Of a stretch of 64,000 nt of DNA, positions 50,088 to 58,960 are shown piece after piece. The DNA is from Mycobacterium kansasii ATCC 12478 (GTDB lineage Bacteria > Actinomycetota > Actinomycetes > Mycobacteriales > Mycobacteriaceae). Position 1 is the first letter of the stretch; each line of letters starts with the position of its first letter. The notes under the pieces were generated by a model. It was not told where the DNA came from. It saw only the letters and a list, made by a program, of their open reading frames with translations, and ran no database searches. Made by a program: the position numbers and the translations under genes. Location: assembly GCF_000157895.3 (NCBI RefSeq), contig NC_022663.1:1922001-1986000 (forward strand). Direction: 5' to 3'.

Positions 50088-52088
50088 TCAGCCCCGCAGC
50101 CTTCCGCGACGGCTACGCAGCACGATTACCGCTGCGCCGGCGACGGCCAGCACAGCCCACGCTCCGCCGAACCACCACAGCCATCCCCAGTCGGAGTGAC
50201 TCTCGGATGCCGCAACCGGGCCGGGCATGCCCAGGCGATCGACGGTCACCGGGTCTTGTCCGGGTACCGCCACCAGCGCGACACCTTTGACGCTCGGCCA
50301 TCGACTGCTGTCGGCGTCGAGCCATCTGAGGAGGTCGTCGAGCTGCGCGGACGCGCCGTTGGAGGTTGCGATCAGCAGCGACCGGCCGCGGTTGAAGACC
50401 GTCTGAAGGGATGCGAACCGCAGTGTCGGGTCCAGTGTGAGCTTGGTGGGCTTGCCGTCGGATCCGAAGGCATTGATGGTGATTGGCCCGGTGGGCCCCG
50501 CGGACACCGGAAGCACGATGTCGGGATGGTTCCATCCGTCGGCGGCGATCACGATCGCCGGAATTGACGAATCGATGGCTTGTTGTGGGCTCGTCACGGC
50601 GGTGTCGATGGGTATCGAGCTGGTTCGCTGCAGGCCAACCATGAGTTCGACGGCGCGCGCGGTGTCACTGAACGAGTGGGGCTCGATGCCCACCTGGACC
50701 TTGGGCATGAGTGCCTGCGGCACCGATGACAGCCCATCGGGCACCGGCGGCTTGGCGGGGCTGCTCTGCACGGTGGTGTCGCCGTTGATGGTCAACGACA
50801 GCAGCTGGTCTCCCGCGCCGGCGACGTAGAAGTCTCCGCACCGTCCAACGTTGCCCGAAATATCCAGCGTCACAGTAAGACCGGTCCACCGCTGCAGGAG
50901 CCGATCCGGGACATCGATCCAGCGATCAATGGCGCCGTGGCCGTCGGTGGGCCAGTGGTCGATGATTTCCGGGCCGACCGTTACTTCTATCTGACCGCTC
51001 ATCGTGGTCGGCGTCGGAGAGTAGGACCCCCGCAGATGCACTCGAACCGAGTGGATGGATCTGCCGAACCGGGTCTGGTCCAAGCCGATCACCACCCGTG
51101 GTTGCAGCCCCGTGGAGTTGACCACGGGCTGCCCCAGCTCACGCAGCGTGGTGGTGTCGCCGGGCAGTTGGATGCCGCTCTGCAGCGATGTGACGACAGC
51201 CTTGGAAGCCAGCGCCAACCCGGACAGCTCGCTGAACAACAATGCTGTGTCGGATGCGTTGCTCGGCCCGAGCGGTCCGGAGATCAACAGCCACGGCACG
51301 CCGGTGGCGCCTTGAAGGGAAAGCCCGTTGTCGGGTCCCTCTTTGACGACGATCTGGCGTTCCTGTGGTGACGGCGGCGTCGGCGGCCCGGCCTGCCCTT
51401 CTTTCAACGGCACCACGTCGATCGCCGGGTTCTGTTTGCCGTAGTGCGCGGCGGCGGAGGTGGCCACTCGAATTGCCGTGTCGGACTCGGCTGCCGACGG
51501 CGATTCCGGCACAAATATGGTCAGTTTGCGCAGCACCGGCGGCAGGAAGTGGGCCACCGTGGTGGGCGGCTGTTCAACCCCGGTGTAGCCGACGGTTCCG
51601 TTGATCAACCGCAACGGACTCCATGGATAGACGCAGAATCCCTCCTGCGGCACCAGATGTGCGCGCAGCAACACCGTCGCCGAATCATTGATCACTTGTG
51701 TTCCGGCAAGCGGGATGACGATCGGCGCTTGGTCGGTGGTGGGCAGGTTCACCTTCGCGATTTGGCGCTCGTCCTGCGTGACGGTGATGATCCCGGACCG
51801 CAGGTTGATCGGCGGTTCCACGATCGCGTTCAAAGCCGCCGGTGTCAGCCCGCGCGGGACCGGCACGCTCAGCTGGATCGTGCCGTCCAAGCCGTAGAAA
51901 GCCATGGTGGAGCTGGAACCGATATCGGACAACGCCAAGGTCAACGAGGCCGTCGTTCGGGCCGGTTCGCCGGGCTCGGTCGTGGTGCCCGGTTCGGTGG
52001 GCTCCGCCCATGATGCGGGGGCGCTGACGGTCAACAATCCGATCACAGCGGCCAGCGCAATGACTCTGCCCATATATTTCCGACCCAT
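50088..52088 (-). CDS. BcsB-like exported protein (cellulose-synthase-regulator family)
   Basis: A 666-residue protein with a signal sequence (MGRKYMGRVIALAAVIGLLTV to ASWA), a large extracytoplasmic region rich in beta-strands (repeated GxxPWLLISGPLG-, RVVIGLDQTRFGRS- and ATLRF-type segments) and one C-terminal membrane helix (WLWWFGGAWAVLAVAGAAVIVL) followed by a basic tail. This layout is that of BcsB, the periplasmic partner of cellulose synthase. No BcsA-type synthase with a PilZ domain is nearby. It could guide the polysaccharide at the membrane. The ATG at 52088 is chosen; ATG 52073 and an open frame to 52220 are alternatives. Confidence 0.78.
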   Translation of the reverse strand: MGRKYMGRVIALAAVIGLLTVSAPASWAEPTEPGTTTEPGEPARTTASLTLALSDIGSSSTMAFYGLDGTIQLSVPVPRGLTPAALNAIVEPPINLRSGIITVTQDERQIAKVNLPTTDQAPIVIPLAGTQVINDSATVLLRAHLVPQEGFCVYPWSPLRLINGTVGYTGVEQPPTTVAHFLPPVLRKLTIFVPESPSAAESDTAIRVATSAAAHYGKQNPAIDVVPLKEGQAGPPTPPSPQERQIVVKEGPDNGLSLQGATGVPWLLISGPLGPSNASDTALLFSELSGLALASKAVVTSLQSGIQLPGDTTTLRELGQPVVNSTGLQPRVVIGLDQTRFGRSIHSVRVHLRGSYSPTPTTMSGQIEVTVGPEIIDHWPTDGHGAIDRWIDVPDRLLQRWTGLTVTLDISGNVGRCGDFYVAGAGDQLLSLTINGDTTVQSSPAKPPVPDGLSSVPQALMPKVQVGIEPHSFSDTARAVELMVGLQRTSSIPIDTAVTSPQQAIDSSIPAIVIAADGWNHPDIVLPVSAGPTGPITINAFGSDGKPTKLTLDPTLRFASLQTVFNRGRSLLIATSNGASAQLDDLLRWLDADSSRWPSVKGVALVAVPGQDPVTVDRLGMPGPVAASESHSDWGWLWWFGGAWAVLAVAGAAVIVLRSRRGRLRG

Positions 52089-52725
52089 CACCGGAACAGT
52101 ATGCAGTGTTGAAGCCGCGTCGAAAGGCAATAGAGCTGAATCGCGGGTGCAGCTCACTGGGTATCCACTGAGCCATTTGTAAGGCAGGGCCGAGGTGGCC
52201 AGGGTGTCGTCCGTGGCCAAGCCGAATGATGCACGGCTGAGCAGGATTAGCAGGTTTGTAGACGAGCCCGAGACGCGTGTTCACTCGCCGTCGGGGCGGG
52301 CAACTGATCTATCACCCAAACCGCACGATTGACGGGCACGGTGCCGGACATACTTTTCCCGTCGCATTTCACACATTTCGTGGCTATCGGGCGCAGCCGA
52401 ACCTGCGGTGACTGGCCGAACCCGCCGCTGCTGTACGCCGGTTGGTATTGCGCGAAAGCGTCCGAGCGACGACGCGCGGCGTCCTACAAATGACACCTGG
52501 CCCGAACTAGCGCTACTTGCCCCCGAGGTCTCCGGGGGTAGCGAGTCGGCGGCGGGGACTCACCCGCTTGTACGCCCGCTCGCACGAAGTTCTTGTGGCT
52601 TGGGTCGGTTGGCTGAAAGTCCTCCATGATGCTTGCTAGAGTTCCGGCTGATCAAGGTGTCGCGGTGGCAGCCGGGCCTGAGGTGGGCGGCCCGGGGACG
52701 CAGCCAGAACCAGGAGGCCTCGTCG
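52089..52725. other. Gap holding an FkbM fragment
   Basis: A 637-bp region upstream of the BcsB-like gene and of the divergent glycosyltransferase. It contains the FkbM N-terminal fragment described at 52341-52493. No other gene is seen. Confidence 0.6.
52341..52493 (+). pseudogene. FkbM methyltransferase N-terminal fragment
   Basis: The frame from GTG 52341 reads VPDILFPSHFTHF, then GRSRTCGDWP, then LLYAG, and stops after 50 codons. It matches the start of the intact FkbM gene at 55410-56363 (VPDILSPSRLTHIV, ASRRCGDWP, MLGAG) with many shared bases, including GTGCCGGACATACTTT. The rest of the gene is missing. It is a truncated duplicate left in the locus. Confidence 0.7.
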
Positions 52726-53943
52726 TTGCCTAAACTACGGCTCCGCGAGAACCATCCAGGTAGCAACCAATCGACACCAACAGGGCCGGTCCGCTATCCG
52801 ATCCGGGTGCTTACGGTCGGGACCGCGCCAACCGGACCCAACAGCCGCGGCGGCATGGCGGCGGTAATGCAGTTGCTGATCGAGGACAACGACCCGCGGT
52901 TCCACGTCCGCTCGGTGGCCACCTACGTCGATGACTCCCTGCCCGCTTGGCTATGGACGGGGATCTCGGGCATGCTCAGGGCTTCGGCGCTGCTGTTGGC
53001 CGGGGTGGTCGACGTACTGCACGTGCACTTTTCGTTGCGCGGCAGCGTGGTCCGCAAATCCGTACCGCTATTCGTAGCGCGAATACGGGGCATCCCGACG
53101 ATTATCCATTGTCACAGTTCTCACTTTTTCACCTGGTTCGATGGGTTGCCGACACTGCTGCGCCGAGCCGTACGCGCGGCACTGCGCGCCGACTACGTGG
53201 TTCTGCTCGGTGAATCTCATATGGTGGCGTCCTCGGCGAGACTCGGATTCGAGGTGTCCAAAGCCCGACTCCTCTACAACCCCGTGGTCATGCCGCGCGC
53301 CGCGCCGTCGCCGCGGACCCGCCGACCATTGTCGGTGGCGTCTCTGGGCAGACTGGGTGCCAACAAGGGAAGCTATGACCTCGTCCGGGCAATCGGCTTG
53401 CTGCCCAACGACATTCGTGCCAACCTGCGGGTCACGCTGGCCGGTGACGGCGAGGTGGAGCAGGTACGTGAGTTCGTCCGCGCCAATGCACTCGACGACA
53501 CCATCGACGTCGCCGGGTGGGTCGGCCCAGCGGACAGGGACCGGCTGTTGGCCGAATCGGTGATCTTCGTGTTGCCCAGCTACAGCGAGGGTCTTCCGAT
53601 GGCGTTGCTGGAGGCGATGGCCAACGGGGTGGTACCGGTGACCACTCCGGTGGGCGCGATACCGGAAGTGGTGACCGACGGGGTGAATGGCGTGCTCGTC
53701 AAGCCCGGCAACCCCGGACAGCTGGCGGCGGCCCTGCAAAACCTCTTAGTCGATGCCGAGTTGCGCGATCGGCTGGCCGCGGCCGCCTATGCGCGCGCCG
53801 GCAAGTTCGACGTCGCGCGCTGGCGGGACGCATTGCACGACGTGTGGCTCGCTGCCGCATCGCGGCGCCGCAAGGGTTTCAGCCTGCGGCGGCCATCCCG
53901 CGGCTACCGCCATAGCGACGCGGCAGCCCGCCGGAGACCATGA
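52726..53943 (+). CDS. GT4 glycosyltransferase (A)
   Basis: A 405-residue GT-B fold glycosyltransferase. N-terminal TAPTGPNSRGGMAAVMQLL and HVHFSLRGSVVRKSVPL are followed by the donor-binding half with ASLGRLGANKGSYDLVRAIG, TLAGDGEVEQV and LPSYSEGLPMALLEAMANG (GT4 E-x7-E). I chose the TTG at 52726 because AGGAGG precedes it by eight bases; upstream residues are not conserved. It is a paralogue of the glycosyltransferase at 58961-60082, in opposite orientation. Its last 65 bases overlap the convergent deacetylase gene. Confidence 0.88.
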   Translation: MPKLRLRENHPGSNQSTPTGPVRYPIRVLTVGTAPTGPNSRGGMAAVMQLLIEDNDPRFHVRSVATYVDDSLPAWLWTGISGMLRASALLLAGVVDVLHVHFSLRGSVVRKSVPLFVARIRGIPTIIHCHSSHFFTWFDGLPTLLRRAVRAALRADYVVLLGESHMVASSARLGFEVSKARLLYNPVVMPRAAPSPRTRRPLSVASLGRLGANKGSYDLVRAIGLLPNDIRANLRVTLAGDGEVEQVREFVRANALDDTIDVAGWVGPADRDRLLAESVIFVLPSYSEGLPMALLEAMANGVVPVTTPVGAIPEVVTDGVNGVLVKPGNPGQLAAALQNLLVDAELRDRLAAAAYARAGKFDVARWRDALHDVWLAAASRRRKGFSLRRPSRGYRHSDAAARRRP

Positions 53944-54949
53944 GCCGGAAGTAGTCGAACGACGAATCGCTGCCGACCGCCAACCGTGGCAATTCCAGTG
54001 GGTCGCAGCGACGATGAGCGAATCCCGCCGTGGTCGTCAACGCCCAACGCACGCCACGACCGCGCAGGACGTCCTTGGCGCGCGCGTCGAAATCCCGCAG
54101 CCGACCATTGGGGTACGCGAAAATTGTTGGTGCCCAACCAGTCTCGCGCTCAATCGCCGCACAGGAATTCGCGATCTCCTGCTCGACCTTGTCATCGCTG
54201 CAGCGGGCGAGGATCGGGTGGGTCACCGTGTGCGGATGCAACGTCACCAGGCCATCGCTCGCAATGTCACGGGCTTCGTCCCAGGAGAGCATCCGGAACG
54301 GACCGCCGTCGCTGCCATCGCGGTAGCCCAGCACCCGGAGCATCTCGTCCAGCACGGCGATCCGTTGCGCGTCGGCCAAGTGTTTCATCCGTTCAACCGC
54401 GGCCGCGTAGACTGCGCCGCGGTTGACTGCACCGTCGAGCGATCGAGTGCCCAGTCCCAGCACGGCCAGATCGATCTGGCTTGCATTGGTGCGAGCGATC
54501 GCCAGCCAAAGCCGGTCGGGCCAGAGGGCTTCGTCGCTGCCAATCACGCCCGTCGCCAGGAATACCGCCGCGGGTAGCTTCAGATCACGCAGCACCGGGA
54601 TCGCGTGCGTGGCGAGGTTGCGGGTGCCGTCGTCGAACGTTATCGCCATCGCGCGCGGCGGCAATGTCCCCGCCGCAAGTCGATCGAGGGCCTCTTGGAG
54701 CGGAAGGACGTTGAAGTGCTTGCGGATGTACTCAAGTTGACGTCGGTACAGCACCGAGCCGAGCACATGCCAGCATGCCGGCGACAGCGGTTCGCTTTCC
54801 ACACCATGGAACATCACGATGGCGAGCAGGTTGCGGTGTCGCCGCCGGGCGAGCGTCGGAACACCCGCGGCACACAACAATCCGGCTGCGAAGTTCTTGA
54901 GGGTCGCGCGGGTCGCGTGCGGCGCGAGACCCTTGATTCCTGCCATCAC
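53879..54949 (-). CDS. NodB-type polysaccharide deacetylase
   Basis: A 356-residue carbohydrate esterase family 4 protein. The metal-binding motifs are intact: ITFDDGTRNLATHAIPVL (motif 1 with the Asp-Asp pair), LHPHTVTHPIL (motif 2 with the two His), and AYPNGR later. It would remove N-acetyl groups from HexNAc in a polysaccharide, as in PgaB or PelA-type systems. No classical signal is seen, but the first 40 residues contain a hydrophobic segment. The start is GTG 54949 (or ATG 54946). Convergent with the preceding glycosyltransferase gene. Confidence 0.9.
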   Translation of the reverse strand: MMAGIKGLAPHATRATLKNFAAGLLCAAGVPTLARRRHRNLLAIVMFHGVESEPLSPACWHVLGSVLYRRQLEYIRKHFNVLPLQEALDRLAAGTLPPRAMAITFDDGTRNLATHAIPVLRDLKLPAAVFLATGVIGSDEALWPDRLWLAIARTNASQIDLAVLGLGTRSLDGAVNRGAVYAAAVERMKHLADAQRIAVLDEMLRVLGYRDGSDGGPFRMLSWDEARDIASDGLVTLHPHTVTHPILARCSDDKVEQEIANSCAAIERETGWAPTIFAYPNGRLRDFDARAKDVLRGRGVRWALTTTAGFAHRRCDPLELPRLAVGSDSSFDYFRLMVSGGLPRRYGGSRGMAAAG

Positions 54950-55409
54950 CCATCGAACTCTAACGACCGCTCACTAGGTCTGGCTGCAACGCGTTGCCGG
55001 ATTGTTGCCCAGGTGCCACGGTGTTTGGTGGGTCCCGGTCGAAAACGCGCCGGGATGGTCCGGTGTCACTTGCATTTGCTGCAATGGCCGTCTTCCCCAA
55101 AGGGCGCCCGATATTGTGTGTCGGTGCTTGCCTTCGACGCGGTGGTCGACGCGGACGTCTTTAGCTGCCCGTACCGGGCCGCCCCGGTTCACTGTGCGGA
55201 TGGCCGGTGGTGACGCGTCGACGGGGCCGGAGCAGTGGACTCTTCCGACGGTGTCAAGGGTGCCGGCGTTCGTCGATTTCAAGCACAATGTGCTCGACGG
55301 CCGAGATGCGTCATTGTGTTGCCGAGACTGAAACGCGGGATCCACGGCTCCGTCACGGCGTGGAATCTGCTGTCTTACCCGGCGCACCACAGCAACCGGC
55401 GGTGATGGA
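54950..55409. other. Divergent gap in the polysaccharide locus
   Basis: A 460-bp region between the divergent deacetylase and FkbM genes. Open frames on both strands lack homology. It must hold promoters for both genes. Nothing else is recognised. Confidence 0.55.
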
Positions 55410-56363
55410 TTGAATAACACTGTGCCGGACATACTTTCCCCGTCGCGGCTCACCCACATAGTGGACGTCGGAGCCAGCCGGCGGTGCGGCGACTGGCCGT
55501 ACGCGTCGATGCTCGGCGCCGGCCTGTGTTTTGTGACAGGGTTCGAGCCGGGTCGGGAGGCGCTGCTCGAGTTGCAAACCAAAAGCGGCCCCAACGAGCG
55601 CTACCTTCCGTTTGCGCTGGGCGACGGCAGCTCGCAGACACTGAAGGTCTGTCCGGCACCCGGGGCGATGACCAGCCTGCTCGAACCCGATGCGCTGACG
55701 CAGGGACTGTTCAGTCTCTTCGATCGGTTCGGCCGGGTCATCGAGCGCGTCCCACTCGACACCCAGCGCCTCGACGACATCCGCGAAATCGAGCATCTCG
55801 ATTTGCTGAAAATTGACATCCAGGGAGGTGAGCTGACCGTATTTCAAAATGGGCGCAGCAAGCTCGCCGAAGCGGTGGCAATTCAGACCGAGGTGTCGTT
55901 TATTACGGTGTATCAAGACCAGCCCCCATTCGGGGAGGTCGATTTGGAGCTGCGCCGTCAGGGTTTTGTTCCGCACTGCATCCCCGGCGACGTGAAGAAA
56001 TGGGTGATCGGGGACTTCGCGGTCGGTGATCCCTTCCGGCCGCTGAATCAGATCTTGGAGACCGATATCGTCTATGTGCGCGACTTCGTCCACCCGGACG
56101 GGATGACCGACGAGCAGCTGAAGCAGCTGGCGATGATCGCGCATTACTGCTACGGGTCGTTCGACCTCGCGTTGCGGTGTGTGCGGTTGTTGGAGGACAG
56201 GCACGCGGTAGACGCGGGGAGTTCACGCCGGTATCTGCAGCTTTGCAAGAGGACCGTTGGTTACAAACGAGCGATCTGGTGGGCGCAATACGGTGCGGCG
56301 CGGCTGAAGTATCGATTGAGGACACGGGCCAATCCGGTCGCCTCCGCCGACGGCCCCACCTGA
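55410..56363 (+). CDS. FkbM-family methyltransferase
   Basis: A 317-residue SAM-dependent methyltransferase (FkbM type, O-methylation of sugars or polyketides). Motif I is HIVDVGASRRCGDW, the FkbM box is LLKIDIQGGELTVFQNG, and the acidic VTGFEPGREAL follows motif I. A C-terminal extension of about 90 residues goes beyond the core. The start is TTG 55410; GTG 55422 is possible. It is followed 129 bp later by another methyltransferase on the same strand. A truncated copy lies at 52341-52493. Confidence 0.88.
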   Translation: MNNTVPDILSPSRLTHIVDVGASRRCGDWPYASMLGAGLCFVTGFEPGREALLELQTKSGPNERYLPFALGDGSSQTLKVCPAPGAMTSLLEPDALTQGLFSLFDRFGRVIERVPLDTQRLDDIREIEHLDLLKIDIQGGELTVFQNGRSKLAEAVAIQTEVSFITVYQDQPPFGEVDLELRRQGFVPHCIPGDVKKWVIGDFAVGDPFRPLNQILETDIVYVRDFVHPDGMTDEQLKQLAMIAHYCYGSFDLALRCVRLLEDRHAVDAGSSRRYLQLCKRTVGYKRAIWWAQYGAARLKYRLRTRANPVASADGPT

Positions 56364-56492
56364 AGTGGCCCGGTCAACGTGTGACACCGGCGGCCGGCAG
56401 AGGGCGTATCACGATCAGCCGGTTTACAACGGCGGCTACGGTTCGGGTCACGGACGGGAAGCCGGTCATCGACGAAACGTGCGGAGGACCAA

Positions 56493-57239
56493 GTGAGTAC
56501 TCGGACGGAGTTGAAGACCGTCGACACCTACAACGAGGAAGTGACGCTCGTTTCGTCGATCATCAAAGGGCTTGGCGGCCCACTGGAAATCCTCGAAGCC
56601 GGTTGCGGGCTCGACTGGCCGCTCGATCTCGAAGGCGTCGACTATCGGCTGACCGGTATCGACCTCGATGCTGATGCGCTCCAAAGCCGTATCGACAAGA
56701 TGGGAGACCTGGACGAGGCGATCATCGGCGACCTGACGCTGCCGGCGACCATTCCGGCCGGCCGCTACGACGTCATCTACAACTCATTCGTTCTCGAGCA
56801 CATACCTGAGGCCGAGAGCGCGCTGGTGAACATGCTCAACGGGCTCAAGCCGAATGGACTGCTGGTGCTGCGGATCCCGGACCGGGACTCGGTATACGGC
56901 TGGACCGCCAGGCGCATGCCCTTCCGGGTTCACATCGCTTATTACCGGTACTTCGTTCGGTACCCGGGTGCTGGAAAGCCCGGCCACTCGCCGTTTCCCA
57001 CCTACTATGCGCCCCTCATTTCCCGTGACGGGATACGCGACTTCTGCAGCAGAAACGGATGCTCAATCTTGGAAGAGCGCGGCCACACCTACTATGTACG
57101 CGGCACCGGTGCCCGGGTCCGGGCGATTCGGGCATACGCGAAAGCCTTGTCGGCCTTGTCGTTTGGTGCTCTAGCCTGGCGGCACAACAATCTCACCTAC
57201 GTCATACGCAAGTCGCAGCCAGCCACGGCCGAGGGTTGA
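56493..57239 (+). CDS. Class I SAM-dependent methyltransferase
   Basis: A 248-residue methyltransferase with LEILEAGCGLDWPLDL (motif I), TGIDLDADAL, YDVIYNSFVLEHIPEAESAL and GLLVLRIPDRDSVYGW. The GTG at 56493 has GGAGG five bases ahead. Predicted substrate is a sugar of the polysaccharide or a linked glycolipid; this is inferred from context only. It lies between the FkbM gene and the convergent methyltransferase at 57297-57959. Confidence 0.86.
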   Translation: MSTRTELKTVDTYNEEVTLVSSIIKGLGGPLEILEAGCGLDWPLDLEGVDYRLTGIDLDADALQSRIDKMGDLDEAIIGDLTLPATIPAGRYDVIYNSFVLEHIPEAESALVNMLNGLKPNGLLVLRIPDRDSVYGWTARRMPFRVHIAYYRYFVRYPGAGKPGHSPFPTYYAPLISRDGIRDFCSRNGCSILEERGHTYYVRGTGARVRAIRAYAKALSALSFGALAWRHNNLTYVIRKSQPATAEG

Positions 57240-57296
57240 ACAAGCCTCGCGGGGTTCCTGCCGTCGGCGCCGCAGGAATCCCGGCGACCGAAAGAC

Positions 57297-57959
57297 CTAC
57301 GCCGGTCCGGTTTGAATGGCGACCAACGACTTGATCAATCCGGCAAATCGTTCGTACCAGATGGTCGATGACGGGAAGTATCGACGCATCTGCGAAATAC
57401 CAATCAAATCAATCTCGTCGACTTGTTCCTGCGCCTCTGCACGAGTGTGGGTCCGAATGTGGCCGCGGTTCCAGTGCAACGATATCTGCACGCGCGCCTC
57501 GTAGGGCAACCATTGCATACCGGGAAAAAGCCAGTGCGGTTCGATCGGAAAATAGCGATATGGCGTCTGTACCCAATGGCGGTCGGCCAGCGAGCGGACG
57601 TTGTCAGCCATTCGTTGGCGCCGCACGTGGCCGCCCACATGCTCGAGCAGCGAATTGGAGTACACCAGATCGAAGTGGTCGCTCGCGACCGAGCCGGGCA
57701 GGTCGCACGCGTCTGCCTGGATCGCGACAACGCCGTCGACCGGCGACTCCTGCGGCAGCAGGTTTACCACGGTGACCGATTTCGGCAGCACCGGCGCCAA
57801 TCGCCACGACTCGGGTGTTCCGCCGAGGTCCAGCACTCGCATTTCCCGGAGCGACGGGAAGGTCTCGATGAGGTGCCGCCACCGTCGTGCCCGAGCACGA
57901 CCGGACAACGATCGCCTGGAATTGACGCCCGTAGCGGCATCCCGCAACCAGGTTGACAT
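57297..57959 (-). CDS. Class I SAM-dependent methyltransferase
   Basis: A 220-residue methyltransferase. It has MRVLDLGGTPESW (motif I, short form), FDLVYSNSLLEHVGGHVRR and WVQTPYRYFPIEPHWLFPGM, the pattern of small methyltransferases found in polysaccharide clusters. I chose the ATG at 57959 (MSTWLRDAATG); the frame open to 58919 is antisense-like shadow of the next gene. It is the last gene of the minus-strand group from 62942, separated from its neighbour by 176 bp. Confidence 0.85.
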   Translation of the reverse strand: MSTWLRDAATGVNSRRSLSGRARARRWRHLIETFPSLREMRVLDLGGTPESWRLAPVLPKSVTVVNLLPQESPVDGVVAIQADACDLPGSVASDHFDLVYSNSLLEHVGGHVRRQRMADNVRSLADRHWVQTPYRYFPIEPHWLFPGMQWLPYEARVQISLHWNRGHIRTHTRAEAQEQVDEIDLIGISQMRRYFPSSTIWYERFAGLIKSLVAIQTGPA

Positions 57960-58135
57960 CCGCCCCGACTCTTTGAGGTCGCCCGTCCGTGAATCTGCAT
58001 TGCGGCGTTCGAAACAGCTGCAGCCGGCAAGTGCCGCGTAGCGAGAGTAATCGGTCGAGCCGGCGGCCGCAAGAGGGTGATTTATTCGGACCGAAAACAA
58101 GGCTGAACAATTCCGGCCGGATCGACTTATGGCGA

Positions 58136-58960
58136 TCAGACAGCGAAGACGGCATAAATGCTGACGGTGGTAAATCGATCGAGCCGCCGGAACCGCTTGC
58201 GAGCTTTCTCGAGTACCGGCAGCAACCGCTTGTCGCCGCAGTTGTAGGCGAGGCGAATGATCCGCAGCCCGCTGTCGTCGAACGCGGCCCGGAACTGGTC
58301 GGGGGTATTGCCGTTGAGGCCGATGTCCAAGAGCGAGCCCACCGGATGTCCGTTGTGCCGGGCCGCGGCCGCATACACCACGCGCTTGGGCAAAACCGCA
58401 TGCGCCCACGGCACTTTCAGCCCGGTGCGACCATGGTCGCCGTAGGGGCTGTAATACAGCGGGCTGAAACCTGCGTAGAGGATTCCCTGTGGCCGGGCCA
58501 GTTGCTTGTCGAGCGCCTTCAGCAACGACGCGACGTCCGGGGCATGCTCGAAGGTGTCCTTGGAAACGATCACATCGAACGGTTCGGCTACCGGCAGGGA
58601 CATCGCATCGGCCGCTCGAAATGTCACGCGGTCGAGCAACTGCGGAAATTCCTGCGCCACCTTGCGGTTGGCGAATGCGATGAGGTTCTCGTCCAGATCG
58701 ACGCCCAGCACACTGGCCCCCGCTTGAGCCATTTCGATGGACAGCGCTCCGAGGCCACAGCCGACATCGAGCACGCGTTTGCCGGTCCAGTCCGGGGCCG
58801 CGACTCCCAGCCGGCGCCAATACTCTTTGTTGGACTCCGTCTGCAATTCGAAGAACTGCTCGGCGGACTCTTCGCTTTGCGTCAACGCGGCGCTTCCCGT
58901 CTGTGCGAAGGTGTGGCAACTGAATTTAGCCGGTTCACCGATACGGTCGACACGAACCAC
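58136..58960 (-). CDS. Class I SAM-dependent methyltransferase
   Basis: A 274-residue methyltransferase with RVLDVGCGLGALSIEMAQAG, VLGVDLDENLIAFANRKV, FDVIVSKDTFEHAPDVASLL and YAGFSPLYYSPYGDHGRTGL. It is similar to methyltransferases annotated next to glycosyltransferases. The GTG start at 58960 directly abuts the stop of the glycosyltransferase upstream (TAG|GTG). Part of the minus-strand operon with Wzz, Wzy and the GT4 enzyme. Confidence 0.87.
   Translation of the reverse strand: MVRVDRIGEPAKFSCHTFAQTGSAALTQSEESAEQFFELQTESNKEYWRRLGVAAPDWTGKRVLDVGCGLGALSIEMAQAGASVLGVDLDENLIAFANRKVAQEFPQLLDRVTFRAADAMSLPVAEPFDVIVSKDTFEHAPDVASLLKALDKQLARPQGILYAGFSPLYYSPYGDHGRTGLKVPWAHAVLPKRVVYAAAARHNGHPVGSLLDIGLNGNTPDQFRAAFDDSGLRIIRLAYNCGDKRLLPVLEKARKRFRRLDRFTTVSIYAVFAV

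Noticed and set aside
57960..58919. N-terminal extension of the methyltransferase at 57297
   Set aside because: It overlaps the well-supported methyltransferase at 58136-58960 in another frame and reads as an Arg/Gly-rich shadow.
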